From: an uncultured Clostridia bacterium
GTDB lineage: Bacteria > Bacillota > Clostridia > Oscillospirales > Ruminococcaceae
Assembly: GCA_947589215.1 (NCBI GenBank)
Contig: CANQCL010000007.1
Coordinates: 42,286-106,285, forward strand
DNA length: 64,000 nt
Direction of reading: 5' to 3'
Position 1 is the first letter of the stretch; each line of letters begins with the position of its first letter. Positions 1 through 8,064 of this stretch are shown piece by piece. A program made the translations under genes and the position numbers. The notes under the pieces are model-generated. The model did no database searches and was not told the origin of the DNA. It worked only from the letters and a program-made list of their open reading frames with translations.

Positions 1-710
1 ACACGCTCTATACCTTCAGCCGAGCAAGCAGTCTCAACAGCGTCTATAAGCCTTATGCTTTTACCGTCGCTCAAATCCTTTCCGTAACAGCAAAGGTTAA
101 TGCCGACAAGTACGACCTCTTTATGTCCTTTTTTTGAAAGTCCCTCTATCTCTTTTCTGATTTCATTTAGGCTTTTTGAACGTATATGTCCTCTTGCAAA
201 GGGTATAACGCAGTATGAACAGTACTGATCGCATCCGTCCTGAATTTTAACATTTGCTCTTGTTTTGTCTTCATAACCGCTGATGCTCATATTTTCAATT
301 TTATCCGTCTTAGAGTGCTTCTTGATATCAACGATCTGCTGCCTTTTGCCGTTATCGTCAACATTATAAGCAGACAAATAATCTTCAAGCATTTGGGGGA
401 TACTCATTTTATTTGCAGAACCGCATATAATATCACAGAAATCAAAAGACTTTACCTCTTTTTCAAAAGCCTGAGGAAAACAGCCGGTTAGAATAAGTAT
501 ACAATTTGCATTTTTCTTTCTTATCTTGTGAAGAACCTGTCTGCATTTCAAATTAGCCTGTCCTGTCACTGTGCAGGAATTTACTATTGCAATGTCAGCG
601 TCGGATATTGATTTGGTGCTTACATTACCTAACCGTTCAAACTTTTCCTTCAAAGCTTCGGTTTCATAGTGGTTGACCTTACAGCCAAGCGTATAATAAT
701 ATATTTTCAT
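1..710 (-). CDS. mtaB: MtaB-type tRNA methylthiotransferase (partial, runs off left edge)
   Basis: The visible N-terminal ~236 residues begin MKIYYYTLGCKVNHYE and carry the three N-terminal cysteines of the methylthiotransferase family (LGC, NSCTV, TGCFP), followed by the radical-SAM cluster motif CDQYCSYC. This family inserts a methylthio group into modified adenosine 37 of tRNA. The VNHYE start and family spacing fit MtaB (2-methylthio-N6-threonylcarbamoyladenosine) better than MiaB or RimO, but the discriminating C-terminal TRAM region lies outside the window. The start at 710 has GGAG eight bases upstream. It is divergent from the HPr-like gene. Confidence 0.85.
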   Translation of the reverse strand, partial: MKIYYYTLGCKVNHYETEALKEKFERLGNVSTKSISDADIAIVNSCTVTGQANLKCRQVLHKIRKKNANCILILTGCFPQAFEKEVKSFDFCDIICGSANKMSIPQMLEDYLSAYNVDDNGKRQQIVDIKKHSKTDKIENMSISGYEDKTRANVKIQDGCDQYCSYCVIPFARGHIRSKSLNEIRKEIEGLSKKGHKEVVLVGINLCCYGKDLSDGKSIRLIDAVETACSAEGIER

Positions 711-820
711 TTTATTTACTCCATAATAGAAATTAAAAGAGTGTACGCATTACTTAATTTATAAACATTTTATTTTACTTTAAGATTATACTATATTTAC
801 TTATTTTTTTCAAATACCCC

Positions 821-848
821 TTGACAATTTAAAATAATATGTTATATT
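821..848 (+). promoter_or_regulatory. Sigma-A promoter of the HPr-like gene, with a hairpin at the transcription start
   Basis: A -35 TTGACA (821-826) is followed after 16 bp by a -10 TATATT (843-848). Transcription should start near 855, exactly where an 8-bp inverted repeat begins (AGAGAATT 855-862 with AATTCTCT 874-881). The mRNA would therefore begin with a stem-loop. Confidence 0.7.
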
Positions 849-932
849 TTAGTTAGAGAATTAAAAAAGAAATAATTCTCTGAATTCCTAAGGGTTTTCA
901 GCAACAAAACATTTATTAGGGAGGAATTTATT

Positions 933-1163
933 ATGACAAAAGCAAAAGTTTTACTTCAATCAATTTCTGATGTTAAGGAGTTTGTAAGCGCAGTATCGTT
1001 GTGTGACTTTGATGTTGATTTAATTTCTGGAAGATACGCAGTTGACGCAAAGTCTATTATGGGTATTTTTAGTCTTGATTTGTCGAACGCTATTGAGCTT
1101 ATCGCACACACAGATGATTCACAGGCGCTGTTTGCACATATTTCAAAGTTTGTAGTTAAATAA
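933..1163 (+). CDS. HPr-family protein lacking the phosphorylatable His (Crh-like)
   Basis: This 76-residue protein matches the HPr fold best around VDAKSIMGIFSLDL, which corresponds to the NAKSIMGVMSL block of HPr with the regulatory serine (Ser41 here, Ser46 in HPr). The N-terminal GLHARPA block with the PEP-dependent His15 is absent: the equivalent region reads SISDVKEFVSAVSL. A protein with the Ser site but no His is what defines Crh, a catabolite-repression cofactor, so a regulatory role is more likely than sugar phosphotransfer. It is monocistronic, with GGAGG ahead of the ATG. Degeneration into an unrelated role cannot be excluded. Confidence 0.65.
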   Translation: MTKAKVLLQSISDVKEFVSAVSLCDFDVDLISGRYAVDAKSIMGIFSLDLSNAIELIAHTDDSQALFAHISKFVVK

Positions 1164-1446
1164 GCAAAACTAAATTTTAATACTTAGTAAAAGCAACGGT
1201 GACGTTGCATCCAGTGCTGCCTTTGGGTGGCTAGAAGCAAGACCGGCGAGCCGCCGGAGGCTCTGCCGCCTATAATAATTCTGATTTAATGTTAAACATT
1301 GATAAACGGCGGGCTAGTACCAAGATACAAGAAGCAAGAAATTTAGAAGCAAGATGCAAGACCGGCGATCCGCCGCAGCCACAGCCGCCTTTGGGAAATT
1401 ATATTATGAAACATAACTAAAAAACGGCATACCATAAATTGTTATG
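1164..1446. repeat. Intergenic repeat patch with GTGA-loop hairpin and AGAAGCAAG units
   Basis: No gene is seen. The patch holds a perfect hairpin GCAACG-GTGA-CGTTGC (1193-1208), GC-rich segments with GGCGGCT/AGCCGCC character (around 1243-1272 and 1363-1394), and several AGAAGCAAG / GATGCAAG units (1232, 1329 and 1342 onwards). Related units recur at 47810-47950 and 52276-52392, which points to a dispersed non-coding repeat family of the host. Confidence 0.55.
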
Positions 1447-1490
1447 AAAACATAAAAAGCATTCGGAATGATCCGGATGCTTTATGTTTT
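1447..1490. terminator. Bidirectional terminator between HPr-like gene and ABC operon
   Basis: A long stem, AAAACATAAA.AGCATTCGG paired with CCGGATGCTTTATGTTTT, closes a six-base loop. U-rich flanks lie on both strands. It sits 18 bp past the stop of the ATPase gene on the minus strand. Confidence 0.75.
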
Positions 1491-1507
1491 ATATTTTTAG
1501 TTTTTAT

Positions 1508-2305
1508 TTAATTAGAAAGCAGGGTTTTATCGTTTGCAAACTCAGAGCCGCTTACTTCTTCAAATTTGTGGAGAAGAGTTTCAACAGTCAACCGTTTCTT
1601 TTCTTCACCCGAAATATCTAAAATCACTCTGCCTTCGTGCATCATAATAAGACGATTTCCATAGGTGATAGCATCATTCATATTGTGGGTGACCATCATA
1701 GCTGTTAGGTTTTCGCTTTTAATAATTCTGTCGCTGATTTCTAAAACCTTTGCAGAGGTCTTAGGATCAAGCGCAGCAGTGTGTTCGTCTAAAAGTAATA
1801 GCTTTGGATTTTGAAGTGTAGCCATTAAAAGTGTAACAGCTTGTCTCTGCCCGCCCGAAAGTAATCCAACCTTTGATGTCAGACGATTTTCCAAGCCCAG
1901 ATCCAGAACCTTCAGCATTTCTTTGTATTTTTCTTTTTCTTTGCTTGTCAAGCCGAATTTTAAGGTTCTTCTCTTTCCGCGACGTGCCGCTAAAGCAAGA
2001 TTTTCAGCAATTTCCATTGTTGCAGCAGTACCTGTCATAGGATCCTGAAACACACGACCAAAGTATTTAGCACGTTTATGCTCAGGCATATTTGTGATAT
2101 TTATGCCGTCAATAAAAATATAACCGCTGTCAACCGAGTAAGCGCCGGTAATCAAGTTCAATAATGTTGATTTGCCTGCGCCGTTTCCGCCGATAACTGT
2201 TACAAAATCTCCGTCGGCTAATGTTAGATCAACTCCGTTAAGAGCCTTTTTTTCGTTTATAGTTCCGGGATTAAAGGTTTTATAAATGTTTTTGATTTCA
2301 AGCAT
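1508..2305 (-). CDS. ABC transporter ATP-binding protein of a TrpXYZ-type importer
   Basis: This 265-residue ATPase has Walker A GGNGAGKST (residues 39-47), signature LLSGGQRQ, Walker B LLLLDEHTAALD and H-loop MVTHN. It energises the permease encoded just upstream. The start chosen is MLEIKNIYKTF at 2305, because GGAGGTG lies 7 bases ahead and longer in-frame versions add only a non-homologous leader; its ATG overlaps the permease stop by 8 bp, implying translational coupling. Family knowledge: this trio (lipoprotein, COG4120-like permease, ATPase) imports tryptophan, tyrosine or related small molecules. The true substrate is not visible. Confidence 0.85.
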   Translation of the reverse strand: MLEIKNIYKTFNPGTINEKKALNGVDLTLADGDFVTVIGGNGAGKSTLLNLITGAYSVDSGYIFIDGINITNMPEHKRAKYFGRVFQDPMTGTAATMEIAENLALAARRGKRRTLKFGLTSKEKEKYKEMLKVLDLGLENRLTSKVGLLSGGQRQAVTLLMATLQNPKLLLLDEHTAALDPKTSAKVLEISDRIIKSENLTAMMVTHNMNDAITYGNRLIMMHEGRVILDISGEEKKRLTVETLLHKFEEVSGSEFANDKTLLSN

Positions 2306-3224
2306 TAGGCACACCTCCATTGTTTTTTGCAGTTTTTTTGAATTTTCCTGCGTACTTGTTTTTCCAATAAGGTAAGCCGAGAAATACTGCAACAACTGCT
2401 GCTGAGAACATTTTGAGATTGTTAGCATTTAGACCTAGCTTTAGAACTATGGCAATAACAATATAATAAATCACACCGCCGACTACACACGCAAGCAGCT
2501 TTAAAGCAAAGTTCTTGAATATTTTGCTTAACAAAACTTCACCTATAATAACGGCAGCCAGTCCGATAACAATAGCACCTCTGCCCATGTTGATATCAGC
2601 ATTTCCGCTGAACTGTGCCAATAAACCGCCCGACATTGCAACGATACCGTTTGAAATAATCAAGCCTAGTATTTTACGTGAATCGGTGTTGATTCCGTTA
2701 GCACGAGCCATAGCTAGATTTGCACCAGTAGCACGAATAGAATGTCCAAGCTCAGTTCCGAAGAAATAGTAGAGCAAAGCAATAACAACAACAATTATGA
2801 TAGCGATTACAATAATAGTTTCTGTAATTGTATTTATGTTAGATGAAACAATCAAATCATATTTTCTGCGGCTGATAGGTGTGTTAGCCTTACCGCCCAT
2901 AATAAGAAGATTGACAGAATATAAAGCAAGCTGAGTTAAAATACCGGCTAAAATTGCAGGTATACCAAACTTTGTATGAAGTATACCAGTTACAAGACCT
3001 GCAAGACAGCCAGCAATAAAAGCTGCAAGCATTGATATGTAAATGTTAACTCCGTTTACGGTCAAAACAACAAGAACAGCACCGCCGGTAGCTAACGAGC
3101 CGTCAACTGTAAGGTCGGCAAGATCTAAAACTCTATAAGTGATGTATACGCCGATTGCCATAATGCCCCAAATCATTCCCTGAGCAATAGGGGAAGGTAA
3201 GGACTGTAAAAATTCTATAAACAT
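2298..3224 (-). CDS. ABC transporter permease of a TrpXYZ-type importer
   Basis: This ~308-residue integral membrane protein has about eight to nine hydrophobic segments. Typical family blocks are ITYRVLDLADLTVDGS near the N-terminus and RATGANLAMARANGINTD in the cytoplasmic coupling loop. It belongs to the branched-chain-like/uncharacterised permease family that pairs with TrpX-like lipoproteins. The ATG at 3224 is preferred over a TTG at 3233 because AGGAG lies 11 bases ahead of the former and only 2 ahead of the latter. It is the middle gene of the operon, and a terminator-like hairpin (3261-3290) separates it from the lipoprotein gene. Confidence 0.85.
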   Translation of the reverse strand: MFIEFLQSLPSPIAQGMIWGIMAIGVYITYRVLDLADLTVDGSLATGGAVLVVLTVNGVNIYISMLAAFIAGCLAGLVTGILHTKFGIPAILAGILTQLALYSVNLLIMGGKANTPISRRKYDLIVSSNINTITETIIVIAIIIVVVIALLYYFFGTELGHSIRATGANLAMARANGINTDSRKILGLIISNGIVAMSGGLLAQFSGNADINMGRGAIVIGLAAVIIGEVLLSKIFKNFALKLLACVVGGVIYYIVIAIVLKLGLNANNLKMFSAAVVAVFLGLPYWKNKYAGKFKKTAKNNGGVPNA

Positions 3225-3260
3225 TAACAACAAAACTCCTTAAAAATATAATAAGATATA

Positions 3261-3290
3261 ATAAAGCGATAAGAAACCTTACCGCTTTAT
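3261..3290 (-). terminator. Terminator-like hairpin inside the ABC operon
   Basis: ATAAAGCG.TAAGG pairs with CTTATCGCTTTAT and is followed by a short A/T-rich tract between the substrate-binding protein and permease genes. It may stop most transcripts, so that the binding protein is made in excess, or protect the 3' end of the processed lipoprotein message. Both are common for ABC importers. Confidence 0.55.
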
Positions 3291-3314
3291 TTATTATCTG
3301 CTAATTGTATATGG

Positions 3315-4286
3315 TTATTGGTCCATAACTATTTGCTCATAATCATCTGGTATTGTTAGTTTTAGAGCTTCTGCACGCTTAGCAACATACTTTTTAGTTA
3401 GGTCGGTGGAGTATTCGATAGGCATTTCTTCCGGCTTTTCACCGTCGTTGAGAATTTTGTATGCCATTTCGCCAGCACGGTGTCCTATATCATAATAGCT
3501 GATTGAAAGTGTTGCAACACCGCATCCTTTGCATATTCCTTCTTCTGCTGCGATTACAGGGATATTAGCAGGTTCAGTAATATTATTTATAGCCTCAGTG
3601 TTAGAAGCGGCAGTGTTATCGGTAGGAATATAAAGAACATCAGATGCATCAACTGCTGCTTGAGTTATTGATGAAACATCATTTGTATCAACAAATGTAT
3701 AAGCTTTACACGTATAGCCGAGACCCTCTAACTCAGATTTCATAATATCAGCCTGATACTTTGAGTTAGGTTCATTAGAGCAGTATAGTATACCGACATT
3801 CTTCTTGTCAGGACAAAGCTCTTTTATCATTGCAGCTTGGTCTTTCAAAGGTGCAAGGTCAGCAGTACCTGTTGCATTTATTCCTGTTGTACCTGTCCAG
3901 TTGTCAATTTCAAGTGCAGTTGCATAATCGGTGATAGATGTTCCGACTATAGGAATATCTTCAGTAGCAGATACAGCAGCTATAAGTGAGTCTGTAGCAT
4001 TAGCCATAATTAAATCCACATTGGAAGAGACGAACTGTGAAATAATTGTAGTACAGTTTGTTTTTTCACCCGATGCATTTTGTTCGTCAAACTTGACCTT
4101 GTCACCCAACTTTTCGGTCAAGGCATCCTTGAAGCCTTTTGTTGCGGCATCAAGAGCTTCGTGTTGAACCAACTGGCAAATACCGATAGTGTATGTGTCA
4201 GCAGATTTTTTGCTGCTGCACGATGTCATTGCGCCTACCATAGTTATAGCCATAGCAACAGCGGCTATCTTTTTAAACGTCTTCAT
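3315..4286 (-). CDS. Substrate-binding lipoprotein of a TrpX-type ABC importer
   Basis: This 323-residue protein has signal peptide MKTFKKIAAVAMAITMVGAM and lipobox TSC, then a Ser-rich linker and a periplasmic-binding fold (YTIGICQLVQHEALD; DLIMANATDSLIAAVSATEDIPIVGTS). It belongs to the COG2984/TrpX family. The start at 4286 has GGAGG 7 bases upstream; the longer in-frame version adds MCRKYNGGLI and is unlikely. It is the first gene of the operon, with a strong promoter 90-115 bp upstream. No T-box or other amino-acid sensor was seen in its leader, so the tryptophan assignment rests on the family only. Confidence 0.85.
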   Translation of the reverse strand: MKTFKKIAAVAMAITMVGAMTSCSSKKSADTYTIGICQLVQHEALDAATKGFKDALTEKLGDKVKFDEQNASGEKTNCTTIISQFVSSNVDLIMANATDSLIAAVSATEDIPIVGTSITDYATALEIDNWTGTTGINATGTADLAPLKDQAAMIKELCPDKKNVGILYCSNEPNSKYQADIMKSELEGLGYTCKAYTFVDTNDVSSITQAAVDASDVLYIPTDNTAASNTEAINNITEPANIPVIAAEEGICKGCGVATLSISYYDIGHRAGEMAYKILNDGEKPEEMPIEYSTDLTKKYVAKRAEALKLTIPDDYEQIVMDQ

Positions 4287-4330
4287 AATTAATCCTCCAT
4301 TATATTTACGACACAAGTTCGTGAATTTCT

Positions 4331-4401
4331 GATAAAGGTAACAAGAATTACGTTATCTTTATCATAATTTATATTATATTACCAAATTTAGGCCTTGTCA
4401 A
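4331..4401 (-). promoter_or_regulatory. Promoter and +1 stem-loop/operator of the TrpX-type operon
   Basis: Reading the minus strand, TTGACA (4401-4396) is followed after 17 bp by TATAAT (4378-4373). The predicted start near 4366 is immediately followed by a 12-bp inverted repeat, GATAAAGATAAC (4363-4352) with GTTACCTTTATC (4342-4331), with one G.U pair and a nine-base loop. It can be a repressor operator at the start site or a 5' stabilising hairpin. Confidence 0.75.
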
Positions 4402-4651
4402 TTGACATATTTAACGAAATTAATACGCCACTTTTTTTATAAAAAGTAGAAATATGTATTTTATGAGCTATTGAATAATATTTATAATGTATTACTTTCA
4501 AAAACAAAATTCAGAAATTTATATGCTTTTAAAAAAAATTTTAAGATATATATAAACAAAAATTCTGTTATATAATTGCAAAAGCGTTCGGAATTTTTCC
4601 GAACGCTTTTGTTGTGTAAGACATTTATTCTAGTAAAATAATTAAGTAGCT
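4402..4651. other. Gene-free AT-rich spacer ending in the GH31 terminator
   Basis: This stretch between the ABC operon promoter and the end of the GH31 gene is very AT-rich. Apart from the terminator at 4580-4610, nothing recognisable is seen. Confidence 0.6.
4580..4610. terminator. Terminator of the GH31 gene
   Basis: A perfect stem, AAAAGCGTTCGGAA paired with TTCCGAACGCTTTT, lies about 40 bp past the minus-strand stop. The T-run is built into the stem on both strands. Confidence 0.8.
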
Positions 4652-6997
4652 TTACAGTTCAATAATAACCTTTCCGCCAAAGTTTGGAGTAATGTCAATT
4701 GACTTATCTGTACCGGCAACGGTAATTGTAAATGTGGAATCTGTATCTGTGTATTCACACTCGATTTTATTTTCGTTTCTCTTAGCTGTTAACTCAAATA
4801 CCTTGTTTGCTTCCTTGTCATAAACAGGGCAAACAGCTGATTTACCGTCTTCAAGGTTGTAAATTGTAAAGTTTGTGCCGTCAACATAATCATATTCAAA
4901 GTCACGCTCAAAGCTGCCGAACGGAATAATTGAATTAGGTTTAGCAAGCGCAGGAATTTCAAAATAGCTGCACTTGTGTTTGTACCATTTACCGCCCTCA
5001 AGCGTCTTGCCTGTTATTATGTCAGTCCATTTTCCCTCTGGAACATAGTATTCAGCTATACCTTCATCATTAAGTATAGGAGCAACTAGAATATTGTCAC
5101 CGAACATATATTGTCTGTCAAGAGTCAGGCAGGTTGGGTCGTCTGCATAGTCGATGACCATAGCTCTCATCATAGGAACTCCCACATTATGAGTTTTAAT
5201 AGCTTGTGCAAAGATGTACGGCATTAGCTTGCCCTTTAACTCCGTAAAGAATTTAAGAACATCGCATGATTCCTCGTCAAACAGCCAAGGTACTCTGTAG
5301 GTTTGGTTTCCGTGAAGTCTTGAGTGAGTTGAGAACAGTCCGAAAGCCGCCCATCTCTTGTAAATGTCGGGAGTAGCAGTAGCCTCAAAGCCGGACATAT
5401 CGTGGCTGAAGAAACCAAATCCTGAAAGTGAAAGTGAAAGACCGCCTCTGATAGTTTCTGCCATTGAAGAGTATTCAGCAGAGCAGTCTCCGCCCCAGTG
5501 AACAGGGAACTGCTGTCCTCCTGCCGTTGCAGAACGTGCAAACAGACAAGCCTTGTTCTCGCCGTAATATTCTTTAAGTACATTGAACACTGTTTTGTTG
5601 TATAGATGTGTGTAGAAGTTGTGCATTTTTATTGGGTCAGAGCCGTCGAAATAAACAATATCCTTAGTAGGTATTCTCTCGCCAAAGTCTGTCTTGAAGC
5701 AGTCTACACCCATTTCACAGAGTGCTTTTAACTTTGATGCGTACCACTCGCAAGCCGCCGGGTTTGTGAAGTCAACAAGCGCCATACCAGGCTGCCATTC
5801 ATCAGCCTGAAATACGTCTCCGTTTTTCTTTTTAACGAAATATCCGTTTGCCATTCCTTCGTCAAACAGCTTTGAACGCTGTGCTATGTATGGGTTTATC
5901 CATACGCAGGTGTGAAGACCTTTCTCCTTGTGCAGACGCTCAAGCATAGCAGGCGGGTCAGGGAACTGAGACTTATCCCACTCAAAGTTGCACCATTCAA
6001 ACTCTTTCATCCAGAAGCAGTCGAAGTGGAACACCTGAAGCGGAATATTTCTTTCAGCCATACCGTCGATAAATGAAGTTATTGTTTCTTCGTCATATGT
6101 TGTTGTGAAAGAGGTTGTCAGCCACAGACCAAATGTATATGCAGGAGGGAGTGCAGGTTTACCTGTGAGATTTGTATAGCCCTCTAAAACCTGAGTGAGA
6201 TTCTTTCCGCCGAAAATAAAGTATTCAAGCTCTTCGCCGGGAACAGTGAAGGAAACCTTTGATACCGTATCAGAAGCTACCTCGTATGAAACCTTATCTG
6301 AGCTGTTTACAAATACTCCGTAGTTTCTTGAAGATGTGTAGAAAGGAATACTCTTATAGCTTTGGTCAGAACAGGTACCGCCGTCGGCGTTCCATATCTC
6401 AACATTCTGACCATTTTTTGTGAATGTAGTGAACTTCTCGCCGAAGCCGTAAATATATTCTCCGACTGAAAGCTGTAACTGTTCACGGAGATAAGTTGTG
6501 TGAGGATCCTGCGGATAACTCCAGAATGTATCATCCTCTTGCTTAGCAAGTCTCGCATTGGCCTTGAACTGGCTTTCTTTTACTAATGTAGTTGCTCTCC
6601 ATGCACCACCAGTCAACAGCTTGTCGCCGTAGTAATACTGAACGCTCCAGTTATCCTTGCTGATAACTACCTTAGTTTTACCTGTGATAAGCTCAACGCT
6701 GTTTTCATTCTCGTTGATAACAGGCTTGTAGCCGTAATCCTCGTTAAGCTCAAAATGAGGTCCGTTATCAACCGTACCTTTATAGTGCGTGATGTGCACC
6801 TTGATACAGTTCTCCATAGTTGAAGAATAAGTTATTTCAAGGTTCGGTCCGCCTAGTGTCATAGCTCTGTTGTAGATTTTTGAAGGCGTTGCTACAACCT
6901 TGATGGCATTTTCTGTTGTTTCGATAACATATGCCTCATTGACGTAATTGACTTCATAGCCTCGTTCTGTAAGCCAAAATCCATCTGAAAATTTCAT
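4652..6997 (-). CDS. GH31 alpha-xylosidase (YicI/XylS type)
   Basis: This 781-residue cytoplasmic glycoside hydrolase has no signal peptide. The order is an N-terminal beta-sandwich (to ~residue 280), a (beta/alpha)8 barrel and C-terminal beta domains. The nucleophile motif is CFKTDFGERIPT with Asp437; the acid/base Asp504 lies in HWGGDCSAEYSSM. KTDFGERIPT and DMSGFE match the YicI branch, which releases alpha-xylose from xyloglucan oligosaccharides such as isoprimeverose. The start at 6997 has AGGAGG 9 bases upstream. It is monocistronic with its own terminator. No transporter neighbours define the substrate, so alpha-glucosidase activity remains possible. Confidence 0.88.
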   Translation of the reverse strand: MKFSDGFWLTERGYEVNYVNEAYVIETTENAIKVVATPSKIYNRAMTLGGPNLEITYSSTMENCIKVHITHYKGTVDNGPHFELNEDYGYKPVINENENSVELITGKTKVVISKDNWSVQYYYGDKLLTGGAWRATTLVKESQFKANARLAKQEDDTFWSYPQDPHTTYLREQLQLSVGEYIYGFGEKFTTFTKNGQNVEIWNADGGTCSDQSYKSIPFYTSSRNYGVFVNSSDKVSYEVASDTVSKVSFTVPGEELEYFIFGGKNLTQVLEGYTNLTGKPALPPAYTFGLWLTTSFTTTYDEETITSFIDGMAERNIPLQVFHFDCFWMKEFEWCNFEWDKSQFPDPPAMLERLHKEKGLHTCVWINPYIAQRSKLFDEGMANGYFVKKKNGDVFQADEWQPGMALVDFTNPAACEWYASKLKALCEMGVDCFKTDFGERIPTKDIVYFDGSDPIKMHNFYTHLYNKTVFNVLKEYYGENKACLFARSATAGGQQFPVHWGGDCSAEYSSMAETIRGGLSLSLSGFGFFSHDMSGFEATATPDIYKRWAAFGLFSTHSRLHGNQTYRVPWLFDEESCDVLKFFTELKGKLMPYIFAQAIKTHNVGVPMMRAMVIDYADDPTCLTLDRQYMFGDNILVAPILNDEGIAEYYVPEGKWTDIITGKTLEGGKWYKHKCSYFEIPALAKPNSIIPFGSFERDFEYDYVDGTNFTIYNLEDGKSAVCPVYDKEANKVFELTAKRNENKIECEYTDTDSTFTITVAGTDKSIDITPNFGGKVIIEL

Positions 6998-7246
6998 ATC
7001 TTTTTCCTCCTGTTAAAATAATTTTTAATTAAGAAAATACTATTAAAAACATACAGTATTTTCAGAATTTCTTTTTTATGACTTTTTATTATTTTGTCAT
7101 TGATTACATTGTAGCACATAATTTGTATAAATAATAGTCCTTTTTTAACTTATTTTTGTCAATTGTTGCTCTGGAGGATCTGTCGTCTTTGGGTAGTTTG
7201 ATAAATGTTATAACTTGTTAAATGGCGGGCATTAAAAGACTTTTTG
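6998..7246 (-). promoter_or_regulatory. Upstream region of the GH31 gene with an inverted repeat
   Basis: On the minus strand a TACAAT -10-like box lies at 7113-7108, without a clear -35. Further down is a perfect 9-bp inverted repeat, GAAAATACT (7033-7041) and AGTATTTTC (7055-7063) in plus-strand coordinates, between the box and the ribosome binding site. It could be an operator for a sugar-responsive repressor. Nothing else is seen in this gene-free stretch. Confidence 0.45.
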
Positions 7247-7274
7247 TTGCAATTAGTATGAATCATGGTATAAT
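7247..7274 (+). promoter_or_regulatory. Promoter of ispF
   Basis: TTGCAA (7247-7252), a 16-bp spacer and TATAAT (7269-7274) lie about 40 bp before the ispF start. Confidence 0.6.
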
Positions 7275-7314
7275 AATTATAAGGGTATTGATTATTAAAT
7301 AAAGGGTGATTTTT

Positions 7315-7782
7315 ATGCGAATAGGTCATGGATATGATGTGCATAAACTTGCAGAGGGCAGAAGGCTAATTTTAGGAGGAGTTGAAATTCCATTTGAAAA
7401 AGGTCTGCTCGGACACAGCGACGCAGATGTTTTAATTCACGCTGTTATGGATTCATTAATTGGAGCGTGCGCTCTTGGAGATATAGGAAAGCTTTTTCCT
7501 GATGATGATGAAAAATTCAAGGGTGCGGACAGCATAAAGCTTATGAAAGAGGTTTATAAAATAATAAAAAACAGAGGATATGCTGTTGTGAATATTGACT
7601 CAACTATTTGCTGTCAGGCACCGAAGCTAGCGCCTTATATAAATGGGATGAGAGAAAATATTGCCAATGCGTTGAAATGTGATATTGACTGCATTTCCGT
7701 AAAGGCAACTACCGAGGAGGGTCTTGGGTTTACAGGGGCAGGAGAGGGAGTTTCTGCTACTGCGGTCTGTATAATAGAATAA
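7315..7782 (+). CDS. ispF: 2-C-methyl-D-erythritol 2,4-cyclodiphosphate synthase
   Basis: This 155-residue enzyme of the MEP isoprenoid pathway cyclises CDP-methylerythritol phosphate to the 2,4-cyclodiphosphate. Metal ligands Asp8 and His10 are in [10 protein letters not shown], the conserved [11 protein letters not shown] block follows, and the C-terminal [17 protein letters not shown] block is complete. The ATG at 7315 is chosen because AAAGGG overlaps the alternative GTG at 7306. It stands alone with its own promoter and terminator; dxr, uppS and ispG of the same pathway lie 22-27 kb away. Confidence 0.96.
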   Translation: MRIGHGYDVHKLAEGRRLILGGVEIPFEKGLLGHSDADVLIHAVMDSLIGACALGDIGKLFPDDDEKFKGADSIKLMKEVYKIIKNRGYAVVNIDSTICCQAPKLAPYINGMRENIANALKCDIDCISVKATTEEGLGFTGAGEGVSATAVCIIE

Positions 7783-7792
7783 ATTATGTAAA

Positions 7793-7827
7793 AACAAGGC
7801 GGTAAGATAATTCTTACCGCCTTGTTT
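7793..7827. terminator. Bidirectional terminator between ispF and the convergent small gene
   Basis: AACAAGGCGGTAAG and CTTACCGCCTTGTT form a 14-bp stem with flanking A and T runs, serving ispF on the plus strand and the small membrane protein/dapB unit on the minus strand. Confidence 0.85.
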
Positions 7828-7848
7828 AGATGTAAACTGTTTTTCTTT

Positions 7849-8031
7849 CTAATCTTTTTTGTTCTTATTGTTTGATAAAACGGAAACAAGTACAGTTAAA
7901 TTGGATACGAGAAGTGCAGAAAAAGCTAAATATTCATTGTCTTCGCTGAAAAATTGATAAATAAGCCCAGCGAGACTGACCAAAACTGCTAAAAGAGAAA
8001 GACAAACAGGCACAGTAAATATTTTTTTCAA
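7849..8031 (-). CDS. Small two-helix membrane protein, unknown function
   Basis: This 60-residue protein has two hydrophobic segments (VPVCLSLLAVLVSLAGLIY and AFSALLVSNLTVLVSVL) and a basic tail NNKNKKD. It starts at a TTG (8031-8029) with GGAGGTG about 8 bases upstream, a site that is otherwise unexplained. It lies 33 bp after dapB on the same strand, so it is probably the last gene of the asd-dapA-dapB unit. No family was recognised. Confidence 0.6.
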   Translation of the reverse strand: MKKIFTVPVCLSLLAVLVSLAGLIYQFFSEDNEYLAFSALLVSNLTVLVSVLSNNKNKKD

Positions 8032-8064
8032 TGTTTACACCTCCGTTCTTTTGTTTATTAAGTC

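Noticed and set aside
4287..4401. T-box or tryptophan leader for the TrpX-type operon
   Set aside because: The leader is under 90 nt, with no AGGGTGG-type core, specifier loop or terminator; only a single inverted repeat is present.
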